Position numbers and translations under genes: made by a program | NCBI GenBank assembly: GCA_005408345.1 | Contig: SEMN01000482.1 | Location: 64,501 to 128,500 of the forward strand | Source of the DNA: Macquaria australasica | Lineage: Eukaryota; Chordata; Actinopteri; Centrarchiformes; Percichthyidae | Direction of reading: 5' to 3' | Length of the DNA stretch: 64,000 bases | The notes under the pieces: model-generated | Databases searched by the model: none | Told to the model about the DNA's origin: nothing | What the model saw: only the letters and a program-made list of their open reading frames with translations | In this document: one piece after another, positions 12,735 through 24,039 of the stretch | How positions within the stretch are numbered: position 1 is the stretch's first letter | Layout of the letters: each line of letters opens with the position of its first letter

Positions 12735-13160
12735 TTTGTTAAGGCTCAGTCACACCAGCATTTAAAATGGCGAAATCAATCAATTCCAATGAAATTGCCA
12801 CAATCAGTGAATTCACTCGTTGGGACGGAGGAAATCTGCACGAATCTTTCCATCAAGGTGAAGTTTTGTTAACTTTCACACACACACCACTGACCAATAG
12901 AAAGCCATCTTCATAGAGCTGACCTTTGAGGGAATGGAGCATGGACGTATTACAGTAAGAGAGCCGGATATGGCACCACCACTCAGGCTTGCTGCCAATT
13001 TGTCCCAGTGGCCCCCTGGATACTGTGTGACTTTTATTTGCATGACGTCATCACAGTGTACTCCCATAGACTTTTCTGTGCATACAGGGCCACCGAGAGG
13101 AACACTAATGCACGCTTCAGGAACCGGCAGCTCCTCCCACTTCACAGCTACAGAAAGAAG
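12735..13160. repeat. Possible dispersed element, unclassified
   Basis: The segment begins GGCTCAGTCACACCAGC and contains several blocks that look like CpG-decayed repeat sequence. I think it is an old interspersed element but see no second copy here and no terminal repeats. It carries the octamer/CRE overlap at 13036-13050. Confidence 0.3.
13036..13050. promoter_or_regulatory. Overlapping octamer and perfect CRE
   Basis: ATTTGCAT (POU octamer, 13036-13043) shares its last base with TGACGTCA (palindromic cAMP response element, 13043-13050). Both are exact consensus matches. Function is not shown by sequence alone. Confidence 0.4.
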
Positions 13161-13209
13161 CTTGGAGAGCTTTTGTGACTAGTGCACGTTCCCAGCTGGC
13201 TAGCGTGTT

Positions 13210-14562
13210 AGCGGTTAGCTCGCCAGCTATAGTAGTTATCCCTGTGAGTAATCTCTACATCAGCAAGCTTCTAAAAACAAACATTTTGCGAAGGCGCATT
13301 GACTCTTTCACCCAGCTACCCTTTGTCCTTTCTTCCTCTTTTCTTACTTTACCTGCTCTTTTGCTCTAAATGTACTCCCCACTCTTGTTTGTGTTTGTGT
13401 GTGTGTGTTGTGTTGCATTTGTGACAGGGCCAGCATTACAGCCTGCTTTATAGGGTGGCGGACAGAGTCTCTTTGCCAAGGTCAGGCTGACAGAGTGCAT
13501 TATGGGAAAGTAATTCACGAGTTTACAATAGAGTGCATTTACACACTCAGCGCGGCCTGCAGGCTGAGAATGACTCAGTCATATTTAAAGGATGGTTTTT
13601 ACATCACAGCTATTGAGTTATTTCCGCGAAGCACAAGAACACCTGCTCTGTGTGCGTGTGTATGCGTGCGCACACATGTAGATGTAGTGACATTTGCTGC
13701 AGTGTGTGATTAATTATCTTATACAGCTTGGAGAGATCGTGACAGGTGTTAGTCATTCCCTTGGGATTAGGAAGGTGGGAGGAAGACAGGAAAGGGGGGT
13801 TGAGGGGAGGGCTGCAGAGGTATATTAGATACAGGGATGCAGATGAACATGACCAAGTCTTAAGAATATCATATGACAAAAAGTGTGTGTGTGTGTGGGT
13901 GTGTGAGAGAGAGAGAGAGACTTCCCCCCGTCTTCCCCTCATCTTGTTTGGAGCAATTATCTCTCTATTCCAATCAGTGTTGATGTCTGAGTATAATCGT
14001 CTGTAAACACCAAGTGCGCCTAGACCTTGTTTAATGAGACTGCCACACACAAACACACACACACACACACACACATGCACACACACACATGCCATTAATA
14101 TTGTCTGATGGCATTACCACCCTCTCCTTCCTCTGCCTTGCTGCCTCTCGGTGCAAAGGAAGGAGAGTAAAGGGGAAGTCAACAGAGGCTGGAATAAAGA
14201 GCTCCTAATAAGTCCTGAAAATATCGATGATGGGATGAAAACACACCTGGAGCTTCGTTTGAAAACGAAATAATCACTTTTAAACAAAAAGCTTATTCTC
14301 TCTGCAGAATTAAAATGTTTATGATTTAAAGGTGTCGTATGTGTGGCGAGTTATAATGCCTTGTTAAATAAATGAGACCTTGGTTCAGCTGTAATATGTG
14401 TCAATATGGATGGACAATGCTGTATATCGGTAAACCTGTTGGTATCAGGTAATGATTTTTTTCATTATCAAGCAATTTGCCAAACATGTATATAATGAAT
14501 CGATTTGCCGTTTACTGAACATTTTTTTATGACTTTTGACATTTTAAAACCTCTTATTACCT
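13210..14562. other. Intergenic flank upstream of tRNA-Glu
   Basis: Contains an AP-1-like TGACTCAGTCA at 13571-13581 within mixed-composition DNA (13430-13630), (GT)n and (GA)n near 13883-13920, and (CA)n at about 14045-14089. No gene recognised. Confidence 0.5.
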
Positions 14563-14634
14563 TCCCATATGGTCTAGTGGTTAGGATTCCTGGTTTTCAC
14601 CCAGGCTGCCCGGGTTCAACTCCCGGTATGGGAA
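14563..14634 (+). tRNA. tRNA-Glu (anticodon TTC)
   Basis: A 72-base sequence folds into a complete cloverleaf. The acceptor stem TCCCATA/TATGGGA is perfect and is followed by discriminator A. The anticodon stem is CCTGG/CCAGG with loop TTTTCAC and anticodon TTC at 14596-14598. The T stem CCGGG/CCCGG is perfect. Box A (TGGTCTAGTGG, 14570-14580) and box B (GGTTCAACTCC, 14613-14623) are intact. CCA is not encoded, as expected for a eukaryotic nuclear gene. It stands alone, with no second tRNA nearby, and shows no sign of being a pseudogene. Confidence 0.97.
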
Positions 14635-14647
14635 CAGCAGTTCACTG

Positions 14648-14651
14648 TTTT
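14648..14651 (+). terminator. RNA polymerase III terminator of tRNA-Glu
   Basis: The first TTTT run on the non-template strand lies 14 bases after the mature tRNA 3' end, the normal position for Pol III termination. Confidence 0.8.
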
Positions 14652-14810
14652 GTTGTCAGCATTTCGTTGTCTTACTACTCTGTGCAATAATACAGTAGAG
14701 TTGAACCTAATCTTCGTCATGTTAGTTAGTACTCAAGTAAGTGGACACTGTGATAAAGGTTTAGGTAAGGTAAGAATGAACCTTCAAACTCTATTAATAA
14801 GTAATTTCGT

Positions 14811-14950
14811 CTTTAAAATGTCAAAAAATGTGAAAAATCTCCATCACATTACTTTTTTTGGGTTGACCAATAGTCCAAATCCCAAAGATATGCAGATGAC
14901 AGTTTTATAAAACAGAAATAAACAGCAAATCCTCACATTTGAAAACTTGG
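14811..14950 (+). repeat. Dispersed repeat B, copy 1 (partial)
   Basis: Contains the family blocks AAAATGTCAAAAAATGTG, CCCAAAGATATGCAG and CAGCAAATCCTCACATTTG. These match a teleost repeat whose ends are rich in AATCGATTAATCG-like sequence. Related copies occur at 28228, 28850, 36139, 38645 and 47930. Confidence 0.65.
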
Positions 14951-15174
14951 AAAAAGGACTCATGCAAGAACATTTTCATATCATTATCTTAAATCTCTCT
15001 TACTTACCAGTGTTCCAAGTCAGATTAACCAAACTGGACAAACTTGGTCGCAAATTGCTCGTTTCAGCCTGACGAATGCCACCTGTTTGTGAGGAGGCGC
15101 TCTCGTTTGTGAGATTTGATTATTAGCATAATTGTAAAATTGGCAAGCCATGATGATGATGATGATGAGGAGGA

Positions 15175-15385
15175 CTCTGGTGCCCCTATGTTAAAAACAA
15201 AAGCTGCGAAAGTGCCCTCTTGGATGCCTGTATGGTAGATAAAACATGAAAAGTGCTCTCTACAGTGGCCCAATGTGCAAGAAAACGTGATAAAGTGCCC
15301 TCTAGGGTGCCCTTCCAGTGGAGAAAACATAATGCAGTGCCATAGGCTGCCCTACATGCAAGAAAATGAGTTGGCCTCTATGTGC
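15175..15385 (+). repeat. Degenerate tandem repeat, unit about 40-60 bases
   Basis: The core AAAGTGCCCTCT (or variants), then GTGCCC, then AGAAAA, recurs about four to five times with spacing of about 40-60 bases. An (ATG)n run precedes it at about 15150-15168, and another lies at 15598-15620. Confidence 0.6.
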
Positions 15386-16467
15386 CTCTAAATGGTTAAA
15401 TAGTTAATAGTTCCCTGTGTGTTGTTATTATAGAGGTGTAGTAGTCACACTGTACATACTGAGTCACATAATAAAACAATTTTATTCTTAACCAGGGTTT
15501 GGACCTGTTTCACTATAAATGCATCATGACTTTCTGCGTGCTGGTGCCATTTTTATTTTTTTTGGCCCCTGCCCCTCAGACAGCCTGAGCATGCCACTGA
15601 TGATGATGATGATGATGATCTGGTGAACAGAATATTAATTTTGAATTAAGGTCTGGACCCGTTTCTCTTATGTGCTAATTTCATTCATCCTAAGTAGTAG
15701 TTCGGTTTTGCCACAGATTCTCTTAAATCACTTGTACGAGCCACTTAAGAACGAATCTGTACGAGTGGTCCTTGAGAGGCCCATTGTTTGGCATTTTTGC
15801 CTGATAAATAAATTAAATGATGAATTGTTCATAGTCAATTTTCTGGCAACCATATAATCATTTAATCAGCTAATGTTTCAGCACTGATTGAAACAGATAT
15901 CAAAATGTTGTCCAATACGTCTCATCGATATCATAATGTAAATCACAGTAAATGTTTGAAGCTACCCTGTGACCACGGTAGCCATGTTAAATGAACAGGT
16001 TCCCACGTTGTTTGTGTCTCGTGCTCTGACTGCACATGCCTGAGGACACACATGCACGCCACAAGCACACATTTCTGCTGACTGCAAGGCATGATAACCA
16101 ATGACGGCAGTAACACACCATAAAAGGTAATAATGTGCCAATAATAGAGGTGAAGAAGAAGACCACAAGATGATGTAAACAATGCAGGATCCAAAACATC
16201 CAAGAAAGGCTTTGCAAATGTAGGAAAATTGCGTTCAACGTGTTTTTTGTTTGTTAAGCCTTAAGAATTAAACTTGATGTGTTCTGGTGAGAGGCGTTAA
16301 ATGTAAACAAACCCATGACTGTTTACACTGAAGACTCCACAGGGTACCTCGAAACAGAGGCAATTTACCCTCACTTCATTCAGAGAAAGCAGACTCCTGT
16401 CAGACACTGTCACCTAGCAGTAAATCAGGGCAGGAAATGAAAAAGAAACACAGTTCAGACAGAAGAT
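15386..16467. other. Intergenic flank, no gene seen
   Basis: AT-rich DNA with an (ATG)n tract at 15598-15620. Nothing else is supported. Confidence 0.5.
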
Positions 16468-16844
16468 TATGAAGGTATATTTGGTGTAAAACACCTGAGC
16501 ACCTGTGACAGTGGAATTTGTAGTTGTAGAAAATAGTCACACATGTGTAACAGTAAATTTGAAGTCACAGAGAAAAATGCTTTACAAAGTAGCAAACCTG
16601 TAGAATTATTTTCTCTCCCACAAACACAACACAGCAGTTACACCATCTCAAATTCTTCATTGCAGGTGCACAAATCCTATGCTATAAATCACAAATTAAG
16701 AAAATCATACGCTCACATTTTTGCTACAGTTGCTGCAGTGAATATGGTGCAAAACACATTCGCACACCCGTATAAAAAATGTGAATGTGTTTTGCTGCCA
16801 CTGTCACAGGTGCTCAGGTGTTTTGCACCAAATATTCCTTCATA
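16468..16844. mobile_element. Short non-autonomous element with near-perfect 44-base inverted ends
   Basis: Bases 16471-16514 and the reverse complement of 16798-16841 match at 42 of 44 positions, including CACCTGAGCACCTGTGACAG. The match extends outward to TA at both ends (16468-16469 and 16843-16844), as in Tc1/mariner-type insertions. A second hairpin lies inside the right half (GCAAAACACATT against AATGTGTTTTGC, about 16749-16795). There is no coding capacity, so it is MITE-like. Confidence 0.75.
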
Positions 16845-16929
16845 GAAGATATTTAACTTTTGAACTATAGTATGTGAAATTTCAATAACAAGTGTATTAT
16901 TAATGACAAATAAACATTAAAATAACTCA

Positions 16930-17080
16930 CTTACACTCACCCAAGTACCATACTTAAGTACAGTTTTATGTTATTTGTACTTAACTTGAGTACTTCCATT
17001 TTATCTGCTTTATACTTCTACTAATATCTAATATAATATCTAATCTAATATTTTACTTTTTACTCCTTACATTTCTCATT
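16930..17080 (-). repeat. Dispersed repeat C, copy 1
   Basis: The blocks ACTTAAGTACAGTTTTATG, TACTTGAGTA-type sequence with TTCCATTTTATCTGC, and TTTACTTTTTACTCC match a teleost repeat recognised by its AAGTAC periodicity. A copy in the opposite orientation lies at 31785-31905. Confidence 0.6.
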
Positions 17081-17274
17081 TATTTATTACATGTATTCAT
17101 CGTTACTACTTACGTTGTACAAAATATATTATACAAAATATGATGAATTTTTACAGATTAAACGACCCAAAAGTATACTGAGTAATCTGAGTAGTAAAAG
17201 TGGAAATTTGAACATCTGCAATTCCATGATAACTTGGCAAAGTCTGCTGTCTGCTGATGATGAAAATCGTGTGT

Positions 17275-17375
17275 GTATGATCAAAAGCTCCAGGACAGCT
17301 ACTAAGTGAGCCTCGAGGTGAGATTGGTTTGGTCAACTGCTGTTTCCAGAGTCAAGAATGAACTTTGAACCTTTT
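17275..17375 (+). repeat. Dispersed repeat D, copy 1
   Basis: Shares ATGATCAAAAGCTCCA, CAACTGCTGTTT and CAAGAATGAACTTTGAACCT, in order and orientation, with 62075-62170. Confidence 0.75.
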
Positions 17376-18626
17376 TGCTTGTAGGTTACAATTACTTTGC
17401 TTTAATAGTAATTTGTGAATTCTGTTGCAGACATGAAGGCCTGAAAATCTTATTATGTTTGTTTTAAATGAATGTTTTTTGTTTTTTGGGTTTTTTGTTT
17501 TTTTTTACCTTTTGGAGTATTATTTGAAAATATACTGTATATACAGCTGTCCGGCTCTGGTTTCTATCAGTTTGTGGTGTCTTATAAGCCCATGCCGCTT
17601 GACACAAGACTAAAAATAACTTCAGACTCAGACAGACACAAATAAAAAAACACCACAGTATTAAGCCATCATTATGAATGTCAGCAGAAGGCACCAGGTG
17701 AAGTGTTGAGCCTTACAATGAATAACATCTACATCAGCGGCTGATGATGAGAAGTCATCATCTGTGACGCATTTTTCACCTGTTTAGAATGCAGTGTTAT
17801 TGGCTGGTTAACCACCCACTGCCAGCCTTCTCCTCCCGTCCCTCTCAGCTCTTCTCTCTATCTTTAGACATGCCTAGCAAACTGTTTCACGCTCTGTCTC
17901 TTCAACGACGCCTGAGAAACCCTCTCGCTCTCCTGTCGGCAGACATGCCTGGCTCTACCCATTACCTTTCACTAATAGAAACCTGTTTTCCCACCAAACA
18001 CTACTCCCAAAAAATCTCCATTTCAGCAAATCTGTATCTTCCTAACCATCATCTCTGGGCTCTGACACCTCTAAAAGCCTAACCACTTTATCTCTGTGTG
18101 TTCAGCACATTTGCAGGTCGAATTCAGGTGGAATTGTGTTTTGATGAAAACTAATTTAGTGCTGTTTGAGGCACCGCCGGCATGTATTTGGACCAATTAG
18201 ATGGGAACGAAGGAGACGGATAGAGAGAGGGAAGTGATGGGGAGGCAAAAGAAAAGGATAAGAATATTTTAAAGTCCAATGGAAGTCATTTCCTCATTTT
18301 GGAGTCATTGAAGCTGTGAGTGCGTGTGTGTGTGTGCCTGCGATTGGCTTTGCATTATGATGAGTGTACGGGGGTGGTGGAGTGTTGACATGCAGAGCAC
18401 AATGCCCCCATAAGCAACAGGATGATGAATGCATTTGGGCTCCCACGTTCAAACACAACTAGCGAGGCTGTTTACTCTTTTAACAGACAATGTCTCTCTC
18501 TGATTTTCTAATTTCCCTCTGTAAGTGGCTGACCAGGTGTACGCATGGGTGAGAGCAAGTGCAGATTAGTGTGTGTTTGTGTGTGCAAGTGTGTGCATTC
18601 TAGCGTGAGCATGTGCGAATGAGTGA

Positions 18627-18662
<36 letters not shown>

Positions 18663-18946
18663 AGAGCAACCGCGTGTAACAGTGTTGAGGTCTACTGAGC
18701 TGCCAGGCACAGAAACTCATTTAGGCTGCAGCTTCAGTTCAGAAGAGGCCCGGGGCAGCGGTTCCTCCAGGCCGACGCCGTGGATGGCTCACGTTTTTAG
18801 CCCGTTATCAGAGCTCCTCTCTGGGCTGAGCCTGGCAGGAGGCCTGGCTGCCTCGCCGTTCCTCCAGGCAAGACAGATAGCAACCAATCACTGGCACCAA
18901 ATAGACTAGCCCACGGCTCTCATTGCAGACTCACATTAGCATATCC

Positions 18947-18989
<43 letters not shown>

Positions 18990-21900
18990 CGCTAATCAAA
19001 ATGCAGGAGGGCTGCTTAGTGTGCAATGTGTGTGGGCTTACCCTGAGCTTAATTCCCGGTCAAACCATAGTGTTTGATCATATTTTGTTTACTTTTGACA
19101 CCGTTATCATCTGAAAACTACACACACACACACTTGCCTGCACACACACACACACACAAATAGACAAAGCTTAATCACAGCAGCGCATGTGTGTGTATTG
19201 CATTCCCTGGTCCTTTTCTATCTCATAGCACATGATTTATGTGAAAATTATTTGCCGCTACAAACACACACTCACCAGGATGCACACACACCAACGCGTA
19301 CAGTCCGTCATCGTATTTATGACAGCAGGACCGCTGTGCCAAGGGGATATTGGACTTTCTCTTCAGTTATCAATGTTTCGGTTTTGATTGATGACCTTTA
19401 TTGTAATTATTTATTGAAAGGCAGGAACAGGATAATTAGAAAAGGTCTGGAAGGGAGGAAAGTGCTGATCCAGTGGGAATTCTGAGGAGGAAACTGGAAC
19501 GCTGAAGGTGATAAAGTTCACGGATCTCCTCAGAATTCCGTGTCAGCGAACAGGGAGGGGGAGGGGAGGGGGGATCTGCAGGAGGAATCAATGATCAGAG
19601 CTAATGGCATACTAATGATGTAACTACTCATCCATACAGCACAGACAGACGGAGGGAGAGGGAAGGAGGGAGGGAGTGAGAGAGCAAGAGGTTGGTAGAA
19701 AGAAAGAAAGGAAGAACATTTATTCATAGAGACACAGAGGCAAACATCAGAGACACAGAGGTCATAAATTGACCACTTATCAAAACAAGTCACAGACACA
19801 GTGAACTAGAGATCATGCTGAGAAAAGAAAAACACTGAAAATAAATTATAAATCAACAAATTCAATCTGAGACTGAGCGAAATTTGTTTACTGTTTAGAA
19901 ACTGTAAATGAGTCGATGTCCACAGCAACAGACAACAGTTGGCTTTGTAAAACTCAAACACATGTGCACGGCAATGAAAAACTCTCCCACTGCAGAGCCT
20001 GTCCTCTCATCCCCTCATTGCACCATCAGTCCAAACGAAAGTCTCTTAAAGCAGCAGCAGCAGCAGCCTCATCGCACATAACGGCTATCCTTCAAACACT
20101 TACAATATGCCAATACTGGTTCAAAAAGTGTCAAATTTATACATCTGGCTCGATGACTGTCTGACCAGACCTGCTTGTTCTTTGTCAGGTCGATCAGCGT
20201 TTAACTGTCATTTGATTGCTACCATGCTTCATATTGACAAACGGACATCCATCAATGCTAATTAACTCTCTGACTGAACTTAATGGAAGGATGAGCCTCA
20301 TCGTAAGGAAGGAATGATCCCTTTTTCACCATGAAGCATGGTGGCTCTATAACGGTTTTCCTGTTTTCTTTCTTAAATTTGTCAGTAAAAACAAATGAGA
20401 GGAAAAAAAGAACTCCCTGTATCTGATTCAAGAAATGTGAGAAGGTCACGGTCGCAATTTTAAGTGCGAGCGGTGGACTGATGGACCCAGGATGTCACAG
20501 GTGCAGTTACCGCAACTAAAACTGCACTTGTGTGAAGAAGATAAAGGATGGGGTTTGATTTAAAACCAGGGACCAAAAATATCTGTCGGCTGCCAGGTGT
20601 AGCATTCTGCCCACGGTCGGGGGACAGGCAGTTCCCAAACAACTGGAATGGATGAGTGGATTGGGACTTGTGTGTTGTAGCGATCACAATTATTTTTGTG
20701 GTTTGCAGTGGAGTAGTGTAGTGGACAAAAATGGTGACTTATTTTACATCATGCACCTTCAAATTACCAAGAAAATCACCTACACTACACAACAGGCCTG
20801 ATTTGAACTGTTATTACTGTCCTGTTCAGATGTGCAGCAACCTTCTTGAAAAGGTAAGGAAAAATGTTGAAATTAGCTCCTGTGAAATATAAAGTATAGC
20901 ATATTTCTGCATATTTTGAGTTTACAAATGTTACCAACCACGTACAGATTTCGTTCTCACCTAAGAACATTTTAAAATTAAGGAAACATGGATGAATCCC
21001 ACAAAAGATGCGTGGGAAACAACCATTACAATGACCATGTATTTCTTCCTGTACCAGAGTAAACACAAGCCTAATCTAGTCTAAATGACGTCTGTCCCAT
21101 GGCAATAAAGAGGTTCATTTACTTTATCTACAGGGGAACCACTGTTTTGATGATTTCCTTATTGCTTTCATCATGGAAAAAGTGTAGCTACATACTGCTT
21201 CATGCACTAGGACATCTTATTTTTCAATGATTGCAAAGACACAAAACAGTTGCAAAAACACTAAATTAGCACAAGATTTGGGCACGTTCCCTTGCCACCT
21301 TCTTCTAAATAAACAAAAAAACTAAATAAGCACAGACACAGTAAAAATCATTAATTTCCTCTGAAACACACTTATCTTCTGTGGAGTGGGAAGGGAGATA
21401 AGGTGAAGACTGCGGCAAAAGAAAACCACAAAGAGGTACACCAATGACAGATACTGCAGAGACACAAACACAACCATACACCAGAAATTCCCCTTTTTTT
21501 CCCTATGAATACTTACCTCCTGTATCTACCTTCCCTTTCTCCAAAACAACTTTTTTCCTCATCTTTTTTTCCTCCAGCTTTTATCTGACTGAGGAAAGGC
21601 ACATGCGGCTGCCTCAGTAATGTGACATTTAGACAAATTCACTAGGCGTACCGGCGGGATGCTGCCTCCACTGTACACGGATGTGTGCAAATGTCTGCAA
21701 ATACGCCTCTGTGAGAGCGTGTGAGTGTGGGGTTTATTTTTTTCATATGCATATGTGTGTGCTTAAAATTGGGTTGACAATCTGCCTAACTGTGAGAGGT
21801 GCAGGCTCTGCTTCAGGTGCACACACAAAGACACGCATGCTGTTTCGTCGTCTGGCAGACAAGCTGCAGCCCTTTTGATGTTTGTGTTCTCGGTGATCTT

Positions 21901-23608
21901 CCATAGTCATAAGGCAGCGCAGGAGGCCTCAGATGCTGTTAAAACAGAGCGTTTCTCTTTGAAAACTTACAGGACCCAACTGTGTTACCGGACCAGCAGC
22001 CATTATCTCTTCACAGTAATATCACTTGTTTTTTTTACTTCCATCTTACTTCCAAAGCTCCATGTTTCACTCTGTGTCTCCAAGTCTTTCCCCTCACTTC
22101 TCTCTGCCACCACAAAACTCCATCATCACATCTGTCTGGCTGTGAACCTTGAGCAGCCCGAGCCAGACGGTCATGGCGAATTGGTAATATGAGTCACAGC
22201 TGAGTATTGGAAACGCGACAGCCTTCCGGTTTTCCCACATTGGAGCTGTTTCAAAAATGCAAGAATACACACTGAGATACAGAGCAGAGATACGGAAACT
22301 CACACACACAGATACACATGAATACAACCACAATGCGGTGTTTACATTTCCAGGCTGAGAAAGATGGAAATGAATTCAGATATATCGACAGAGGAAAGAA
22401 GCGATGCAATGAAATTAGGATCGAGAGACAACTAAAGAGGGCACCTTAACCCCAGCGAGAAGAGGGAGAAACTCAACGAGGGAAAATTGAGAGGAAAAGA
22501 GTGTGTGTGTGTGTGTGTGAGGGTCAACCAAGCGTGCTAAATCAAAGTGCTCGCACCTCAATCAGTGAGAGTTCAGATGGAGGGTGACAGAGAGTGTAGC
22601 AAAGGGGAGGATGACGAGAGAGCGGTTTAAAAAGGAGGAAGGAAACTAGATGAATCAATGGAGGCGTTTCTCAGGTTATTTTTTCATCTTTTGGGGTCAG
22701 CTCTATTCCGTTACTGTTTGTCCTCAATCACGCAGTTTTTTGCATCGTACCAAAGAAGGGCGTCCTGAAATAAAGTCATGGGGGGTGAATTTAATTTCTC
22801 AATCTCCAAATTGATTTAGTGGAACCTACTGGAGGCTACGACCCGACCTCTGAATTTAGCTTATTGTGCTTCTGCTGTGCGCTGTCAAACAGACGGGATT
22901 TCAGATCAGTGCAGAGTTATGACCTGACTACGCTAAGATGATAAGATGATTAAATATCTAATTCACTTTAGATCATTAACTTTAATCTGCTTATACTTAG
23001 GAGGCAGAAGAGGCGGCGGGGGAGGAGAGGAGAGGGAGGGGGAGGAGCTCTGGCTTCCATCTTTCAATATCCGTCACGGAATCAGTTTTATCTTCTCCGT
23101 CCATCTGGACAAAGTGCAGAAAAAAGAAGCAGATACAACAAATAAAATGTTACAGGGCTGGTTTTTTTGTTTTTTTTTTGTTCCAAAATAAAATCCATCT
23201 GCTGCTGCATCTCCTGTGTGATCCAGATGACATCACCCCACCTAATTTTCAAAAAAAAAAAAGGTTGACTAGAGCTTTCGTCATCATCTTAAAGGAACAT
23301 ACTAGTGTTTTGTCATGTTTTAGCCCATTCACTACAAATCATGTAGACTTTATTTTACTACCAACCATTTCCTTGAGTATATTATAGATTTTGAAAGTGA
23401 TGAATGTATGTTTACAACTTTCCAGGCTGCATTTGTTTTCCATTCATTTCACAGAAATCAGTATGCAGATGCTTGAAAATTGCTGACAAGGTAAAACATT
23501 GCAGAGAACATTTAAATTACCTTCTGATAATTCAATTGAAAAGACATATTTTCTTTTTGAATCATGTTTGGTGTGCTCATGTGCTGATGGGAAGGTCAAA
23601 CATCCAGC
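17376..23608. other. Intergenic flank with microsatellites, no gene seen
   Basis: Contains (GT)n at 18631-18661, a (GT)n(GC)n compound at 18949-18992, purine-rich DNA at 19550-19720, (CAG)n at about 20052-20070 and (GT)n at 22501-22519. The segment 19300-19520 has mixed composition and could be conserved non-coding DNA. No exon recognised. Confidence 0.5.
18949..18992. repeat. Compound (GT)n(GC)n microsatellite
   Basis: GT units pass directly into GC units from 18981. Both parts are alternating purine-pyrimidine and could adopt Z-DNA. The same design recurs at 37212-37250. Confidence 0.95.
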
Positions 23609-24039
23609 TTAAAGGAATGGTTTGACATTAGCTTGTCTAACCACCTGCAAAACCACAACGTGTAGCTTTCACACTTCGGTTTTTGTGCGGATTAAACAGA
23701 CAAGATATAACATGTTAATTAGGGAGCTTTAGAGGTGCTGGTAGGTGGATTTTGTTGCCTTTGGACAGAGCCATGCTAGCTGTTTCTCCCTGTTTCCAGT
23801 CTTTATGCTAAGCTAAGCTAATAGTCTCCTGGCTGTAGCTGCATATTTAATGGACAGACATGAGAGTGGTATCAATCCGCTCATCTAACTCATCTAATAG
23901 CAAAGGAAAATAGAAATAGAAAACATTTTCTCAATGTCCAGAGAAAATTCTGTGCATTTTCACTTAACGCACAAGAGAGTTGTATTTTACTCTCAGCAAG
24001 AAAGCAAGTGTAGTCTGTATCCAGTATGTATTCCTTTAA
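23609..24039 (+). mobile_element. Non-autonomous percomorph repeat with TTAAAGGAAT ends
   Basis: Terminal inverted repeats TTAAAGGAAT (23609-23618) and ATTCCTTTAA (24030-24039) bound 431 bases. The interior includes GCTAGCTGTTTCTCCC, CTTTATGCTAAGCTAAGC and GACATGAGAGTGGTATC, blocks I recognise from a very abundant repeat of spiny-rayed fishes. No coding capacity. The transposon superfamily is uncertain. Confidence 0.7.
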
